From the NCBI GenBank assembly GCA_913063405.1, contig CAJXZB010000001.1:62001-126000 (forward strand): a stretch of 64,000 nt of DNA, given 5' to 3'. Positions 52,522 to 60,837 of this stretch are shown here, piece after piece (the stretch's first letter is position 1; each line of letters starts with the position of its first letter). The stretch comes from an uncultured Ulvibacter sp. GTDB lineage: Bacteria; Bacteroidota; Bacteroidia; Flavobacteriales; Flavobacteriaceae. A program made the position numbers and the translations under genes. Below the pieces are notes generated by a model that ran no database searches, was not told the DNA's origin, and saw only the letters and a list, made by a program, of their open reading frames with translations.

Positions 52522-53460
52522 TTAAAAAGCATCTTTAAACCACTCCACTTGTGCCTCTAAACCTTCCCTAAGACCAGTCGTCGGATTATAATCTAGTAGT
52601 CTTCTGGCTTTATCAATATTGGCTTTCGTTCGGGATTGATCCCCTGGACGTGCGGGTTGGATGTCGATGGCTATTTTTTTTTGAAGAATACCTTCCATAG
52701 TTGTTATTCCAGCAGCCGTTGTATTCTCTTCTTCGGTTCCAAAATTGAACACTTCTCCATTGCAGACAGCCTCCTTACCAATTACACTTACAATACCATC
52801 AACTATATCCTGAACGTAGGTAAAACTCCTTAGATGTTCCGCACTACCCTCATACAATGGAAATGCCTTATTATTTAACCCACAATCAATTAATCGGGTA
52901 TATAGTTTATCTGGTCGTTCTCTGGGTCCATAAACCGAATATAATCTTAGTGAACAACTTTGCAGCATTGCTCTTCGTGAATAGGCCAACACCAATTGTT
53001 CTGCAGCAAGTTTAGTAACACCATACCAGGAAGCGGGTAAAGGAGCTTGGTCTTCGGTAAGTGTAGCTTCTAATCCATAAATAGAAGAGGTAGCAATATT
53101 TACAAAAAATGGTTTCGACGCCAACGGTTCAATGACGTCCAATAACCGCTGTGTTCCTAAAAAATTATTGGTAATGTAATCCTGAAAACTGCTAGAAGCC
53201 GATATTCCCGGCTGAGCAGCAAAATGAAATATATAGTCAATTTCTTCGGTAATCACCGTACTCAAATCATCTGTACGAAGATCTATTTTTTGTACTTCTA
53301 TTCCCTGTTTTGCAAGTGCTTCGGAATTTAATTTCTTTAGAGAAACATCGTAATAATCTGAAAAATTATCAATACCAATTACCTCATACCCCATACCTGC
53401 AAGTCTTTCTGAAGTATGTGAGCCAATAAATCCAGCAGCGCCGGTTACCAATATTTTCAT
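52522..53460 (-). CDS. NAD-dependent nucleotide-sugar epimerase (UDP-glucuronate 4-epimerase-like)
   Basis: From the second ATG at 53460 the protein has 312 residues. This start is preferred because a TACTTTTG box sits at 53483-53490 and the Rossmann strand begins at once: KILVTGAAGFIGSHTSERL, then GIDNFSDYYDVSLKKLN, as in CapI/UDP-GlcA 4-epimerases. Catalytic SWYGVTKLAAEQ is near 142 and RLYSVYGPRERPD near 168. It is divergent from a cassette for lipid-linked sugar transfer, so the product may feed it. Substrate inferred from family. Confidence 0.87.
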   Translation of the reverse strand: MKILVTGAAGFIGSHTSERLAGMGYEVIGIDNFSDYYDVSLKKLNSEALAKQGIEVQKIDLRTDDLSTVITEEIDYIFHFAAQPGISASSSFQDYITNNFLGTQRLLDVIEPLASKPFFVNIATSSIYGLEATLTEDQAPLPASWYGVTKLAAEQLVLAYSRRAMLQSCSLRLYSVYGPRERPDKLYTRLIDCGLNNKAFPLYEGSAEHLRSFTYVQDIVDGIVSVIGKEAVCNGEVFNFGTEEENTTAAGITTMEGILQKKIAIDIQPARPGDQSRTKANIDKARRLLDYNPTTGLREGLEAQVEWFKDAF

Positions 53461-53482
53461 TCCATTTGTCATATTGAATATT

Positions 53483-53490
53483 CAAAAGTA
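53483..53490 (-). promoter_or_regulatory. -7 box of the epimerase gene
   Basis: On the minus strand this is TACTTTTG, matching TAnnTTTG. A TTG is present 23 bp upstream, longer than the ideal 19. It gives a leader of about 15 bases before ATG 53460. An identical octamer occurs on the plus strand at 53597, before the divergent operon. Confidence 0.5.
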
Positions 53491-53570
53491 AGTAAATTCA
53501 ATGTGTACCGTATCAATTTTTAAAAAAGTTAATCCATACAAACCATACCGAACCAGATAAACCATTAAAG

Positions 53571-53604
53571 GGCTAAGCTCTTAGCCTAAAAAAAATTACT
53601 TTTG
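53571..53604 (+). promoter_or_regulatory. -7 box and upstream palindrome of the GT2/LAB_N/GT39 operon
   Basis: TACTTTTG at 53597-53604 matches the -7 consensus exactly and lies 23 bp before the ATG at 53628. Where a -33 box is expected there is instead GGCTAA-GCTC-TTAGCC (53571-53586), a 6-bp-arm palindrome. It could be an operator for a regulator that replaces or blocks the -33 contact. No regulator gene is adjacent on this strand. Confidence 0.5.
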
Positions 53605-53627
53605 CAGAAATCTTATAGAGACTATCC

Positions 53628-54338
53628 ATGTACGAGTTTACCATAATAGTACCCGTTTATAATGAAGAGGACAATCTGGAGCGGGTGGAAAAAGAAATGT
53701 TGGCTTACACCAAGATCGCAACAAAAAAGACTTCTATTCTTTTTGTTAACGATGGATCCAAAGACAAAAGCCAGGAATTGATTGAAGCTATTTGTGGCCG
53801 TAATGAAGCATTTCACTTTATCGACTTTACAGAGAACAGAGGATTAAGTGCTGCGATTAAAGCAGGTTTTGATACAGTAGAAAGTGAATTGGTTGGCTAT
53901 ATTGACTCAGATTTACAAACGGCTCCGGAAGATTTTAATCTATTGCTGGAGCACATTGAAGAGTATGATTTGGTGACAGGTGTGCGCTCCAATAGGAAAG
54001 ATTCGTTTGTGAAGAATATGTCTTCCATAATTGCAAACGGGATTAGGCGGTCATTCACTCATGATGATATGGATGACACTGGATGTCCGTTGAAAGTGAT
54101 AAAAACAGTGTACGCTAAGCGTATTCCTATGTTTAAAGGGTTACATCGCTTTTTACCAGCTATGATTTTATTACAGAACGGAAAGGTCCTTCAGGTTACA
54201 GTGCAGCACTTTCCAAGAATTGCAGGTACCGCGAAGTTTGGATTATGGAATCGCCTTTTAGGACCATTGATGGATTGCTTTGCCTACCTTTGGATGAAGA
54301 AAAAATACATCAATTACGAGATTAAGAACAAAGGATGA
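53628..54338 (+). CDS. Polyprenyl-phosphate glycosyltransferase (DPM1/ArnC-like GT2)
   Basis: A 236-residue GT2 enzyme that probably makes undecaprenyl-phosphate sugar from a nucleotide donor. Motifs are FTIIVPVYNEEDNLERVEKE (4-23), VNDGSKDKS near 42, ENRGLSAAIKAGFD near 67, and the DxD in GYIDSDLQTAPEDF near 90. It lacks the two C-terminal membrane helices of ArnC/DPMS fused forms. Its stop overlaps the LAB_N start by 4 bp (ATGA). The sugar could be a hexose, an amino-arabinose-like sugar or a phosphoglycan residue. Confidence 0.88.
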   Translation: MYEFTIIVPVYNEEDNLERVEKEMLAYTKIATKKTSILFVNDGSKDKSQELIEAICGRNEAFHFIDFTENRGLSAAIKAGFDTVESELVGYIDSDLQTAPEDFNLLLEHIEEYDLVTGVRSNRKDSFVKNMSSIIANGIRRSFTHDDMDDTGCPLKVIKTVYAKRIPMFKGLHRFLPAMILLQNGKVLQVTVQHFPRIAGTAKFGLWNRLLGPLMDCFAYLWMKKKYINYEIKNKG

Positions 54339-54964
54339 GTAATTGGCTTATTTATGGGATTGGTTTTTTAGCTCAGATTCTCTTTTCGGGAAGGTTGATC
54401 GTACAGTGGATTCTTTCCGAAAAAAACAAACGGATAATCACCCCTTCCTTATTCTGGAAACTTAGTTTATTAGCGTCTTTTTTACTTTTCGTCTATGGCT
54501 ATTTACGTGATGATTTTGCAATTATGCTGGGCCAATCGCTTACCTATTACATTTATATTAGAAATCTGCAACTTCAAGGAGAGTGGCAGAGGTCTCCAAA
54601 GCTAATGCAATGGTTTCTATTGCTCTTCCCAATATTTATAGTAATATATGCTTATAACAATGGGGAGTACGATTTACAACAATTATTTTATAACGAGGAC
54701 ATTCCGCTTTGGTTATTATTGCTTGGCATATTTTCGCAGTTGCTTTTTACATTTCGCTTTATTTATCAGTGGATTTATTCAGAAAAAACAAAAACCTCTC
54801 AACTACCTGTTGGTTTTTGGCGGCTTAGTGTAGCAGGTGCCTCTCTTATTCTTACGTATGCTATTTTTAGGCAAGACCCTGTACTTTTTGTGGGGCATAT
54901 TGCCGGATTAATTATTTATATTCGGAATATATTTATCTGGAAAAAACAAGTTAATGCAGCTTAA
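54335..54964 (+). CDS. Tandem LAB_N-domain membrane protein, candidate lipid-sugar flippase
   Basis: A 209-residue membrane protein made of two related halves. Half 1 (about 2-82) has the pattern LAQILFSGRLIVQWILSEK through YYIYIRNLQ. Half 2 (about 125-205) has FSQLLFTFRFIYQWIYSEK through IIYIRNIF. Each half resembles the LAB_N domain (about 72 residues, about three helices), which is related to PQ-loop/MtN3-type transporters. It overlaps the GT2 gene by 4 bp and the GT39 gene by 11 bp. That makes it the missing membrane step between synthesis and periplasmic transfer; flipping is inference. Confidence 0.82.
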   Translation: MSNWLIYGIGFLAQILFSGRLIVQWILSEKNKRIITPSLFWKLSLLASFLLFVYGYLRDDFAIMLGQSLTYYIYIRNLQLQGEWQRSPKLMQWFLLLFPIFIVIYAYNNGEYDLQQLFYNEDIPLWLLLLGIFSQLLFTFRFIYQWIYSEKTKTSQLPVGFWRLSVAGASLILTYAIFRQDPVLFVGHIAGLIIYIRNIFIWKKQVNAA

Positions 54965-56582
54965 AAATAACCATATCTTATTCCTAGTTCTTGCCTGTAC
55001 TGCCATTTTCTTGGTCAACCTTGACGCCCTACCAGTGAATATTATGGAGGCCCGTAATTTTACCACTGCTCGCGAAATGCTCAACGATGGTAATTGGTTA
55101 TTAACAACATTAAATGGTGAGGCTCGATATCAAAAACCGCCTTTACCTACTTGGCTTACCGCATTTTCTGCAGCGGTTTTCAGCTTAAAGAGTCTCGCGG
55201 CTTTGAGGCTGCCAGCGGCTATAATGGCCATTATTTTGGTGTTTTTGAGTTTTAAGCTTTCAGAAAAAATTACTCAAAACAGAACATACGCATTTGTTAG
55301 CGCACTTATTCTTGGTACATCTTTCTATCTGGTTGCCTCAGGAAGAGATGGGAACTGGGATATTTACACGCACGGTTTTATGATGGTGTGTATTTATCAA
55401 CTGTATTTATTTTTTACTGAAGCCAAAAAAAAATTCCTCCATGCTTTTTTAGCAGCTCTCTTTTTTGGTTTTTCATTTATGAGTAAAGGGCCCGTATCAA
55501 TGTATGCACTTCTTCTACCTTTTTTGATTTCCTTCGGAATAGTTTATAAATACAAAAACATTAAATCCCGGATTCTACCCTTGCTCTTATTTCTGGTTGT
55601 GTCTGCAATACTCTCAGGTTGGTGGCATTTGTATACGTACACCTATGATCCAGTTGCCGTAGCAGAAATCACTAAAAGAGAAACCTCTAATTGGACTGGT
55701 TATAACGTACGACCCTTTTACTATTATTGGAGCTTCTTTACTCAAAGTGGTGTATGGACAATTCCTGCATTTATAGGATTACTATTTCCTTATCTTAAAA
55801 ATAGGGTGCGTAATAAAAGAGCCTATTTATTTACGTTCTTATGGACAATTTTATCCTTAGTGTTGCTCTCCATTATTCCAGAGAAAAAGTCCAGATACCT
55901 ACTTCCAGTTCTAATTCCCCTTGCATTGAATACCGGATTTTATATAGAATATTTGATTTTAAAATTTCCGAAGCTAAAAGACAAACGAGAAACCGTCCCT
56001 GTGTATTTTAATTTTGGCTTGATTGCCGTCATTGGTCTTGCATTTCCAATTGCTGGTTATATGTTTCTGAAAGATGGTCTTACCGGAAAATGGGTTTGGT
56101 TTGTAGTACTTTCGGTGGTATTATTTGGTATTGGTATATTGATGTTTCGTAATCTTTTTCGAAAAAATATAAAGGCGGTATTCTATTTAACCGTCTCATT
56201 TATTGCAGCAATTATGTGTTTTGGGTTGCCAATGGTAAGTGCGATAACCGTAAACCCAGAGTACAAATCGCTATCAGAATTACCTAATTGGCAAGAGGAA
56301 AATAATGTAAAAGTCTATGAATTTACTTATTTCACTCCAGAATTGATTTGGGCATATGGTGATACAATAGAAGTACTTCAAAAAAAAAGTATGATTAAAA
56401 TACCTTCCGAAACTCAATTTGCGATATTAGTGAGCGAAGAAGAAACAGAAAGATTTAGAAACACATTTACCGATTTCTCGATTGAAAAAGTTATGCGTTA
56501 TGATATGAATGCCAAAGGCAAAGACGATCGGTCGCACAAACTGCGCCTATATCGTGATTTATATTTGGTCAAGAAGAGTTAA
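54954..56582 (+). CDS. ArnT-like GT39 glycosyltransferase (polyprenyl-phosphate-sugar dependent)
   Basis: A 542-residue integral membrane enzyme with about 11-13 predicted helices. The N-terminal loop after helix 1 has IMEARNFTTAREMLNDGNW, the conserved acidic catalytic region of GT-C enzymes. GEARYQKPPLPTWLTAF is the ArnT-type signature near residue 52. The family transfers a sugar from undecaprenyl phosphate to lipid A or another envelope acceptor in the periplasm. It overlaps the convergent PAP2 gene by 14 bp. Lipid A modification is the likely role. Confidence 0.9.
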   Translation: MQLKNNHILFLVLACTAIFLVNLDALPVNIMEARNFTTAREMLNDGNWLLTTLNGEARYQKPPLPTWLTAFSAAVFSLKSLAALRLPAAIMAIILVFLSFKLSEKITQNRTYAFVSALILGTSFYLVASGRDGNWDIYTHGFMMVCIYQLYLFFTEAKKKFLHAFLAALFFGFSFMSKGPVSMYALLLPFLISFGIVYKYKNIKSRILPLLLFLVVSAILSGWWHLYTYTYDPVAVAEITKRETSNWTGYNVRPFYYYWSFFTQSGVWTIPAFIGLLFPYLKNRVRNKRAYLFTFLWTILSLVLLSIIPEKKSRYLLPVLIPLALNTGFYIEYLILKFPKLKDKRETVPVYFNFGLIAVIGLAFPIAGYMFLKDGLTGKWVWFVVLSVVLFGIGILMFRNLFRKNIKAVFYLTVSFIAAIMCFGLPMVSAITVNPEYKSLSELPNWQEENNVKVYEFTYFTPELIWAYGDTIEVLQKKSMIKIPSETQFAILVSEEETERFRNTFTDFSIEKVMRYDMNAKGKDDRSHKLRLYRDLYLVKKS

Positions 56583-57138
56583 AACGGTTCTGAGCCCATT
56601 CCTGCACTTTGTAGCATGGAAGACCTAACAATCCTCCAAAAAACATTCCAGTGATCACGTCCAGGGGATAGTGAACTCCTAAATAAATACGACTGTACCC
56701 AAGTAGAACGGCCCAAAATAACAGTAGGAAAGGCGCGTACTTATAGAAAGGTTTCAGTAACAATCCTAAGAATACCGCAACTCCCATGGAACTTGTTGCA
56801 TGTGCAGAGAAATAACCAAAACGACCGCAACCATCTGCAACGAACCGCATATTATCCTGTAAGCTCTCTAATCTACAAGGGCGAGGGCGCATTATATTAT
56901 ACTTAAAAAGGCTCGCCAATTGATCGGTGGCTGTTACAAGTAAAGCAGCGCAAACTAAAACTATTATAGTCCCTTTTGTCCCTAACTTTTTATAAATTAC
57001 ATATAGTAGTATCACATAAAGTGGTATCGAAGACCATTTTTCGGTTACGACACGCCAAAACTCATCCCAAGATTCGCTTCCAAGATTGTTTAGAAATAGG
57101 AAAAGCTCAGTGTCATATTTCAGCAATTCTTCAATCAT
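56569..57138 (-). CDS. PAP2 family lipid phosphatase
   Basis: A 189-residue integral membrane protein from the second ATG at 57138. Five to six helices carry the PAP2 signature: KYNIMRPRPCRLESL near 76, FSAHATSSMGVAVF near 104 (SAHAT in place of the usual PSGHT) and YSRIYLGVHYPLDVITG near 145. It may dephosphorylate lipid A or recycle undecaprenyl pyrophosphate. Its 3' end overlaps the GT39 stop and its start overlaps a small acidic gene, suggesting tight packing of envelope lipid genes. Confidence 0.88.
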   Translation of the reverse strand: MIEELLKYDTELFLFLNNLGSESWDEFWRVVTEKWSSIPLYVILLYVIYKKLGTKGTIIVLVCAALLVTATDQLASLFKYNIMRPRPCRLESLQDNMRFVADGCGRFGYFSAHATSSMGVAVFLGLLLKPFYKYAPFLLLFWAVLLGYSRIYLGVHYPLDVITGMFFGGLLGLPCYKVQEWAQNRFNSS

Positions 57139-57361
57139 CTTCGTAACGAGAAATTTCGCGATCATAAAAAGCAGACGCCTCTTTTATGTAATTCTCGGTT
57201 TCGGTTTCCAATTCTTTTTGATCATGATTATCAAAATCCTCTAACCATTCCACTTCATCATTTTCTAGATTGATTATGAAGCGAGGAAATTCTGTATGTA
57301 TTACAAATATGGCCGTGGGAAAATCACTATTATCACCGAGTAAATATTTTGGAAAGTCCAT
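57131..57361 (-). CDS. Small acidic protein of unknown function
   Basis: A 76-residue soluble acidic protein, with PKYLLGDNSDFPTAIFVI at the start and a Glu/Asp-rich C-terminus (EVEWLEDF, ETETENYIKEA). No known domain is recognised. It overlaps the PAP2 start by 8 bp, so it leads a two-gene operon. A minus-strand box TAACTTTG at 57400-57393 matches TAnnTTTG and lies 32 bp from the ATG. Function unknown. Confidence 0.62.
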   Translation of the reverse strand: MDFPKYLLGDNSDFPTAIFVIHTEFPRFIINLENDEVEWLEDFDNHDQKELETETENYIKEASAFYDREISRYEDD

Positions 57362-57392
57362 TTTTAAGTATTTAGGCTTTTACATAAAATAA

Positions 57393-57400
57393 CAAAGTTA
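57393..57400 (-). promoter_or_regulatory. -7 box of the small acidic gene and PAP2 operon
   Basis: TAACTTTG on the minus strand matches TAnnTTTG. No proper -33 element is found 19 bp upstream; a weak hairpin (about 57408-57436, arms AAACCTCG/CGAGATTT) occupies that place. Confidence 0.45.
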
Positions 57401-57510
57401 CGGTAAAAAAAACCTCGAGCTGAGAACCCGAGATTTTTAAATTAACAAACAACACAATACTCCAACTTAATTTTCTTTTTTCATATGTATATTATCTCGG
57501 AGCTTTCTTT

Positions 57511-57550
57511 AATCAACTTAATTAGCCTTAATTAGCCTTAATTAACTTAA
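57511..57550. repeat. Imperfect 10-bp tandem repeat, about four copies
   Basis: Units read AATCAACTTA, ATTAGCCTTA, ATTAGCCTTA, ATTAACTTAA. The middle two are identical. The period is close to one helical turn, so bent DNA or a protein-binding array is possible, but slippage in AT-rich DNA is the simpler reading. Confidence 0.7.
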
Positions 57551-57578
57551 CAATATAAAACTAAGGCATTATTTCAGC

Positions 57579-58018
57579 TATTAAGTAATTCCCGATAATA
57601 CTTTCCTTTTAATCTTTAGTTAATTTTTTCTAGCCTTAGATTATTTTATTGTGCTTATTATCAGTTATTTACATATAATATATAGTAGCCATGCCCATAT
57701 AGTTCAACATTAAAATCAAGGATTCCTGTGCTTTGTTATGACAAAGGTTTACGCATGAAATCGATTCTTTTACTCTATCATGCTCTTTATAAAATACAAA
57801 TAGCCTTGAGTTACCTCCAAGGCTATTCGATCAAATAAAAACAACTAAACTCAAATGAGAGACTCTACCATCCGAAGATATCTAAAATTGGCTGTGATCT
57901 TTAAAAGGTCTTTAGTACAATGTTAATTAACAAATCCCCTTTATAATCTCTCACTCTTGAGTTATTAGTATAAAGGAACACATATGCCTCAACATATTAG
58001 TGAGTTCCGATAATACTT
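57579..58018. repeat. Pair of degenerate 25-bp direct repeats
   Basis: The segments at 57579-57603 and 57994-58018 share the last 12 bases, CCGATAATACTT, and TATTA at the other end, with a one-base gap between. They are about 415 bp apart and bracket the strong hairpin at 57799-57827. They could be ends of a duplicated 3' untranslated block. Confidence 0.5.
57799..57827. terminator. Terminator-type hairpin with no gene next to it
   Basis: AATAGCCTTG (57799-57808) and CAAGGCTATT (57818-57827) form a perfect 10-bp stem with a 9-base loop. It lacks a strong T run on either strand. No gene ends nearby, so it may be a relic or part of an untranslated RNA. Confidence 0.5.
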
Positions 58019-58080
58019 CACCATATTAAGCAAAATACCCTCATTGTAAAGCTTCTAAGTGTTTTGGCATAAGCTTCAAA

Positions 58081-58106
58081 AACCCAAGACACTTACGTCT
58101 TGGGTT
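58081..58106 (-). terminator. Terminator of the decayed propeller gene
   Basis: AACCCAAGAC (58081-58090) and GTCTTGGGTT (58097-58106) form a perfect 10-bp stem with a 6-base loop. On the minus strand it is followed by TTTTTG. It lies about 25 bp after the T9SS tail stop. Confidence 0.85.
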
Positions 58107-58131
58107 CAATTTACTAACTATACAAATTACA

Positions 58132-59125
58132 CTAATTAATAATCACCTTCTTAAAACCTACTTGACCGTCTTGATTTTCAACTTTCACCCAATAAATACC
58201 TTGAGACAATCCATAAGTTTTCTTCGGGGTCTTCAATAATGGAGCGCACAAACTCATCTGGCAAGCCATCGGTAGGAGCAATTGAAGTCCATTCAACACC
58301 GTCGAAAACAGCGACTCCAAAATTCGTCCTAAAATAAAGTGTACCGTCGCTAGCTTCTGTAATTACCCCAGAATAACGAATGTCAAGATTTGCAATTCCG
58401 TCTGCGAAAGAATAAATAATAACATCTGTACCATCGAACTTATCTATTCCTGTTCCATCATAACTTCCCACCCAAATATTGTCATTACTATCTTGAAAAA
58501 TCGCTCCAGGCGTATCAGATGAAAAACCATCGGCTGTTGTATAACTTATCCAGGTGACACCGTCGAACTTTACGAGACCAAGTCCCGCGGCCACTGTAAA
58601 CCACAAATCTCCATTTGAACTTTCAATCATTGAACTTGCAAAGAAAGTCTGACCATTTATGGTTACATAATTTGTCCAGGTAGTTCCATCAAATTTGCTC
58701 AAACCTAATCCAACAAACCACATATTCCCCTGAGAATCCTGATCCACTTCCCAAATATCATTGCTTACCAAACCATCTACGGTGGTATAATTCGTCCAAG
58801 TTGTACCGTCAAATTTACTAACACCTTGAGAATCGAAAGTTGCAAACCAATAGTTTTCACTGGCATCTTGAAATACCGAGGTAATTGCATTACTAGGTGC
58901 TCCGCCTAAGACACCATAAGAGCTAAAATCAGTACCGTCAAATTTTCCAATTCCAGAGGTAGTATTGATAGTCCAATCGCCGAACCAAAAATCTCCGTTC
59001 GTATCTTGAATTAAAGAAGATATAATTCCGTATATTAGACCATCTGCGTTGGTATAATAAGTCCAAGTCTACGCACTTACATTTAAAAAAGTGGTTACCA
59101 GAAGTAAAGTAAATAGTTTTTTCAT
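58132..59125 (-). pseudogene. Decayed T9SS-exported propeller-repeat protein
   Basis: From ATG 59125 the frame encodes a signal peptide (MKKLFTLLLVTTFLNVSA), then a TAG at 59071-59069 where Gln is expected, then TWTYY and an unbroken frame to 58178. The body has about six repeats of 40-47 residues with elements such as DSQGNMWFVG, KFDGTTWTNY and DGLPDEFV, as in two-component-regulator-type propellers. At about 58215-58190 the frame shifts: NLWIV runs out, and another frame gives LSQGIYWVKVENQDG...VGFKKVIIN, the last 30 residues of a T9SS type A tail. The first half of that tail is missing. Nonsense plus a deletion with frameshift make this a pseudogene. Confidence 0.85.
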
Positions 59126-59288
59126 AGCCATGTTTTTAGCGGTTAAAATTTTATTCACGTCAAAGTTTATCGAAAAAAAGGCCCTTTCGGTAATCCCCTA
59201 TAATAGTTTACTCGGAAAAAATAAACAAGTTATAAAATGAGTAGAACCACCTATAAACACAACAAGTAAGGGTCATTGTAGAATATAA

Positions 59289-60668
59289 TTAATTCGTCGA
59301 TTGATTGATCAATTTCTTGGATAGATAGTTGAAACGCATAAAAAGCATGATAGCAGAAGCCGTAAGTCCAGCGAGAAGTCCCAACCAAATCCCAGAACTC
59401 CTATAATTTGTATACATACTTAAATAATAGGATACGGGAAAGCCAATAAGCCAATAGGCTATAAAGGTTATAATCATGGGGATTTTCACGTCTTGCATAC
59501 CTCTAAGAACACCAAGAGCAACTACTTGGATGGCGTCTGAAATTTGAAACACCGCGGCAACGATCATCAATTTTGAAGCTATTGAAACTACTTGCAAATT
59601 ATCGCTAAAATTAGAAGCATCATTAAAATCTAAATACAACTTGGGTAAAGAGGTATTAAAAAGAATAAAAACTATTGCGAAAAAGACACCTAACATTGAG
59701 GTTTGGATAAGTATAGAAAAAGCTATTCTTCGTAGTTCCTTGAAGCTTTGTAGTCCTTTCTGATTTCCAACCCGAATCATAGCAACAACCCCAAATCCCA
59801 TTGCAACCATAAAGGTCATAGAAGATAGATTTAGGGCAATTTGATTGGCCGCCTGTGGGTTTTTACCCAATATTCCTGACAGCCAAATCGCAGCGGTAAA
59901 TACAGCAACTTCGAAAAACATTTGCATAGCAGAAGGAAAGCCCAAATCAATAAGTTTTTTTAACATATTTTTTGAAAGCGTAAAAAACTTAATCTTTCGC
60001 ACAAATTTTTTCGATTTATGATGCACTGCAAGAATATACCACAGATATACTACCATAATTACCCGGGAAGCCAAGGTGCCAATTGCAGCTCCAACTACTC
60101 CTAATTCAGGCGCGCCGAACTTTCCGAAGATAAAAATATAATTCAGAATAATATTCACAATATTAGCAGCAATTGTAGCATACATTGGATATCTCGTCAT
60201 TGATAAACCATCACTGAATTGCTTGAAGGCTTGAAAAATTATCAATGGAACCAAAGATGCAGCAACCAAGTTTAAATATGGCATAGCCAAATCAACAACT
60301 TCTGGCGGTTGCCTCATAGCATACATTAATGGTTTGGCAAATAATACGGCGATAAAAAGAACAACCCCTAAAACCGTACATAAAAACAAGCCGTGTTTAA
60401 ACGAAGATTTCCCTGCACTAAAGTTCCCTTCACTATCGGCTTCGGCAACTAATGGCGTAATGGCAGTAGAGAACCCTATTCCCAATGACATAGCGATAAA
60501 CATAAAACTATTTCCAAGTGATACGGCTGCCAACTCAGCAGAGCCCAATTGTCCAACCATAATGTTGTCAACTAGGGCGACCACGATATGTCCCAATAGC
60601 CCCAGCATTACGGGGGTGGCTAAGGAAAAGTTGGTTTTAAACTCTCTGGTATAATTAGAAAACAACAC
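59289..60668 (-). CDS. MATE family efflux transporter
   Basis: A 459-residue inner-membrane exporter with 12 predicted helices in two six-helix halves. Visible features are FSLATPVMLGLLGHIVVALVD at the N-terminus, GQLGSAELAAVSLGNS near 38, GFSTAITPLVAEA near 60, and the second-half equivalent LGFPSAMQMFFEVAVF near 240. MATE pumps exchange drugs or metabolites for Na+ or H+. It is a single gene between the propeller pseudogene and the DUF1853 gene, both at a distance. Confidence 0.94.
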   Translation of the reverse strand: MLFSNYTREFKTNFSLATPVMLGLLGHIVVALVDNIMVGQLGSAELAAVSLGNSFMFIAMSLGIGFSTAITPLVAEADSEGNFSAGKSSFKHGLFLCTVLGVVLFIAVLFAKPLMYAMRQPPEVVDLAMPYLNLVAASLVPLIIFQAFKQFSDGLSMTRYPMYATIAANIVNIILNYIFIFGKFGAPELGVVGAAIGTLASRVIMVVYLWYILAVHHKSKKFVRKIKFFTLSKNMLKKLIDLGFPSAMQMFFEVAVFTAAIWLSGILGKNPQAANQIALNLSSMTFMVAMGFGVVAMIRVGNQKGLQSFKELRRIAFSILIQTSMLGVFFAIVFILFNTSLPKLYLDFNDASNFSDNLQVVSIASKLMIVAAVFQISDAIQVVALGVLRGMQDVKIPMIITFIAYWLIGFPVSYYLSMYTNYRSSGIWLGLLAGLTASAIMLFMRFNYLSKKLINQSTN

Positions 60669-60837
60669 TATAATTTTGAGCGGCTAAGTTAAAAAACACA
60701 AAAAGGATAATGGCACAAACTTTCTTATATTTAGACTTATTATTTTATACCTTAAGGCCAACAATATATGTCAAAAGTGATCTTTTAATATAAATCTCAA
60801 TAGTACCTTTTGAAACTGCCTCTAATCTAAAACACCA

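Larger units (their letters stand above)
57401..58131. other. Gene-free region with stacked hairpins and degenerate repeats
   Basis: About 730 bp without a supported gene. It contains a weak hairpin at about 57408-57436, four imperfect copies of a 10-bp unit at 57511-57550, and a strong hairpin at 57799-57827. A near-identical 25-bp element occurs at 57579-57603 and 57994-58018, and there is a terminator at 58081-58106. No frame above 60 codons is open. The mix of terminators without genes suggests leftover 3' ends from lost genes. Confidence 0.55.

Noticed and set aside
57511-57550. Possible CRISPR array
   Set aside because: Units are 10 bp, imperfect and lack spacers; no cas genes are present.
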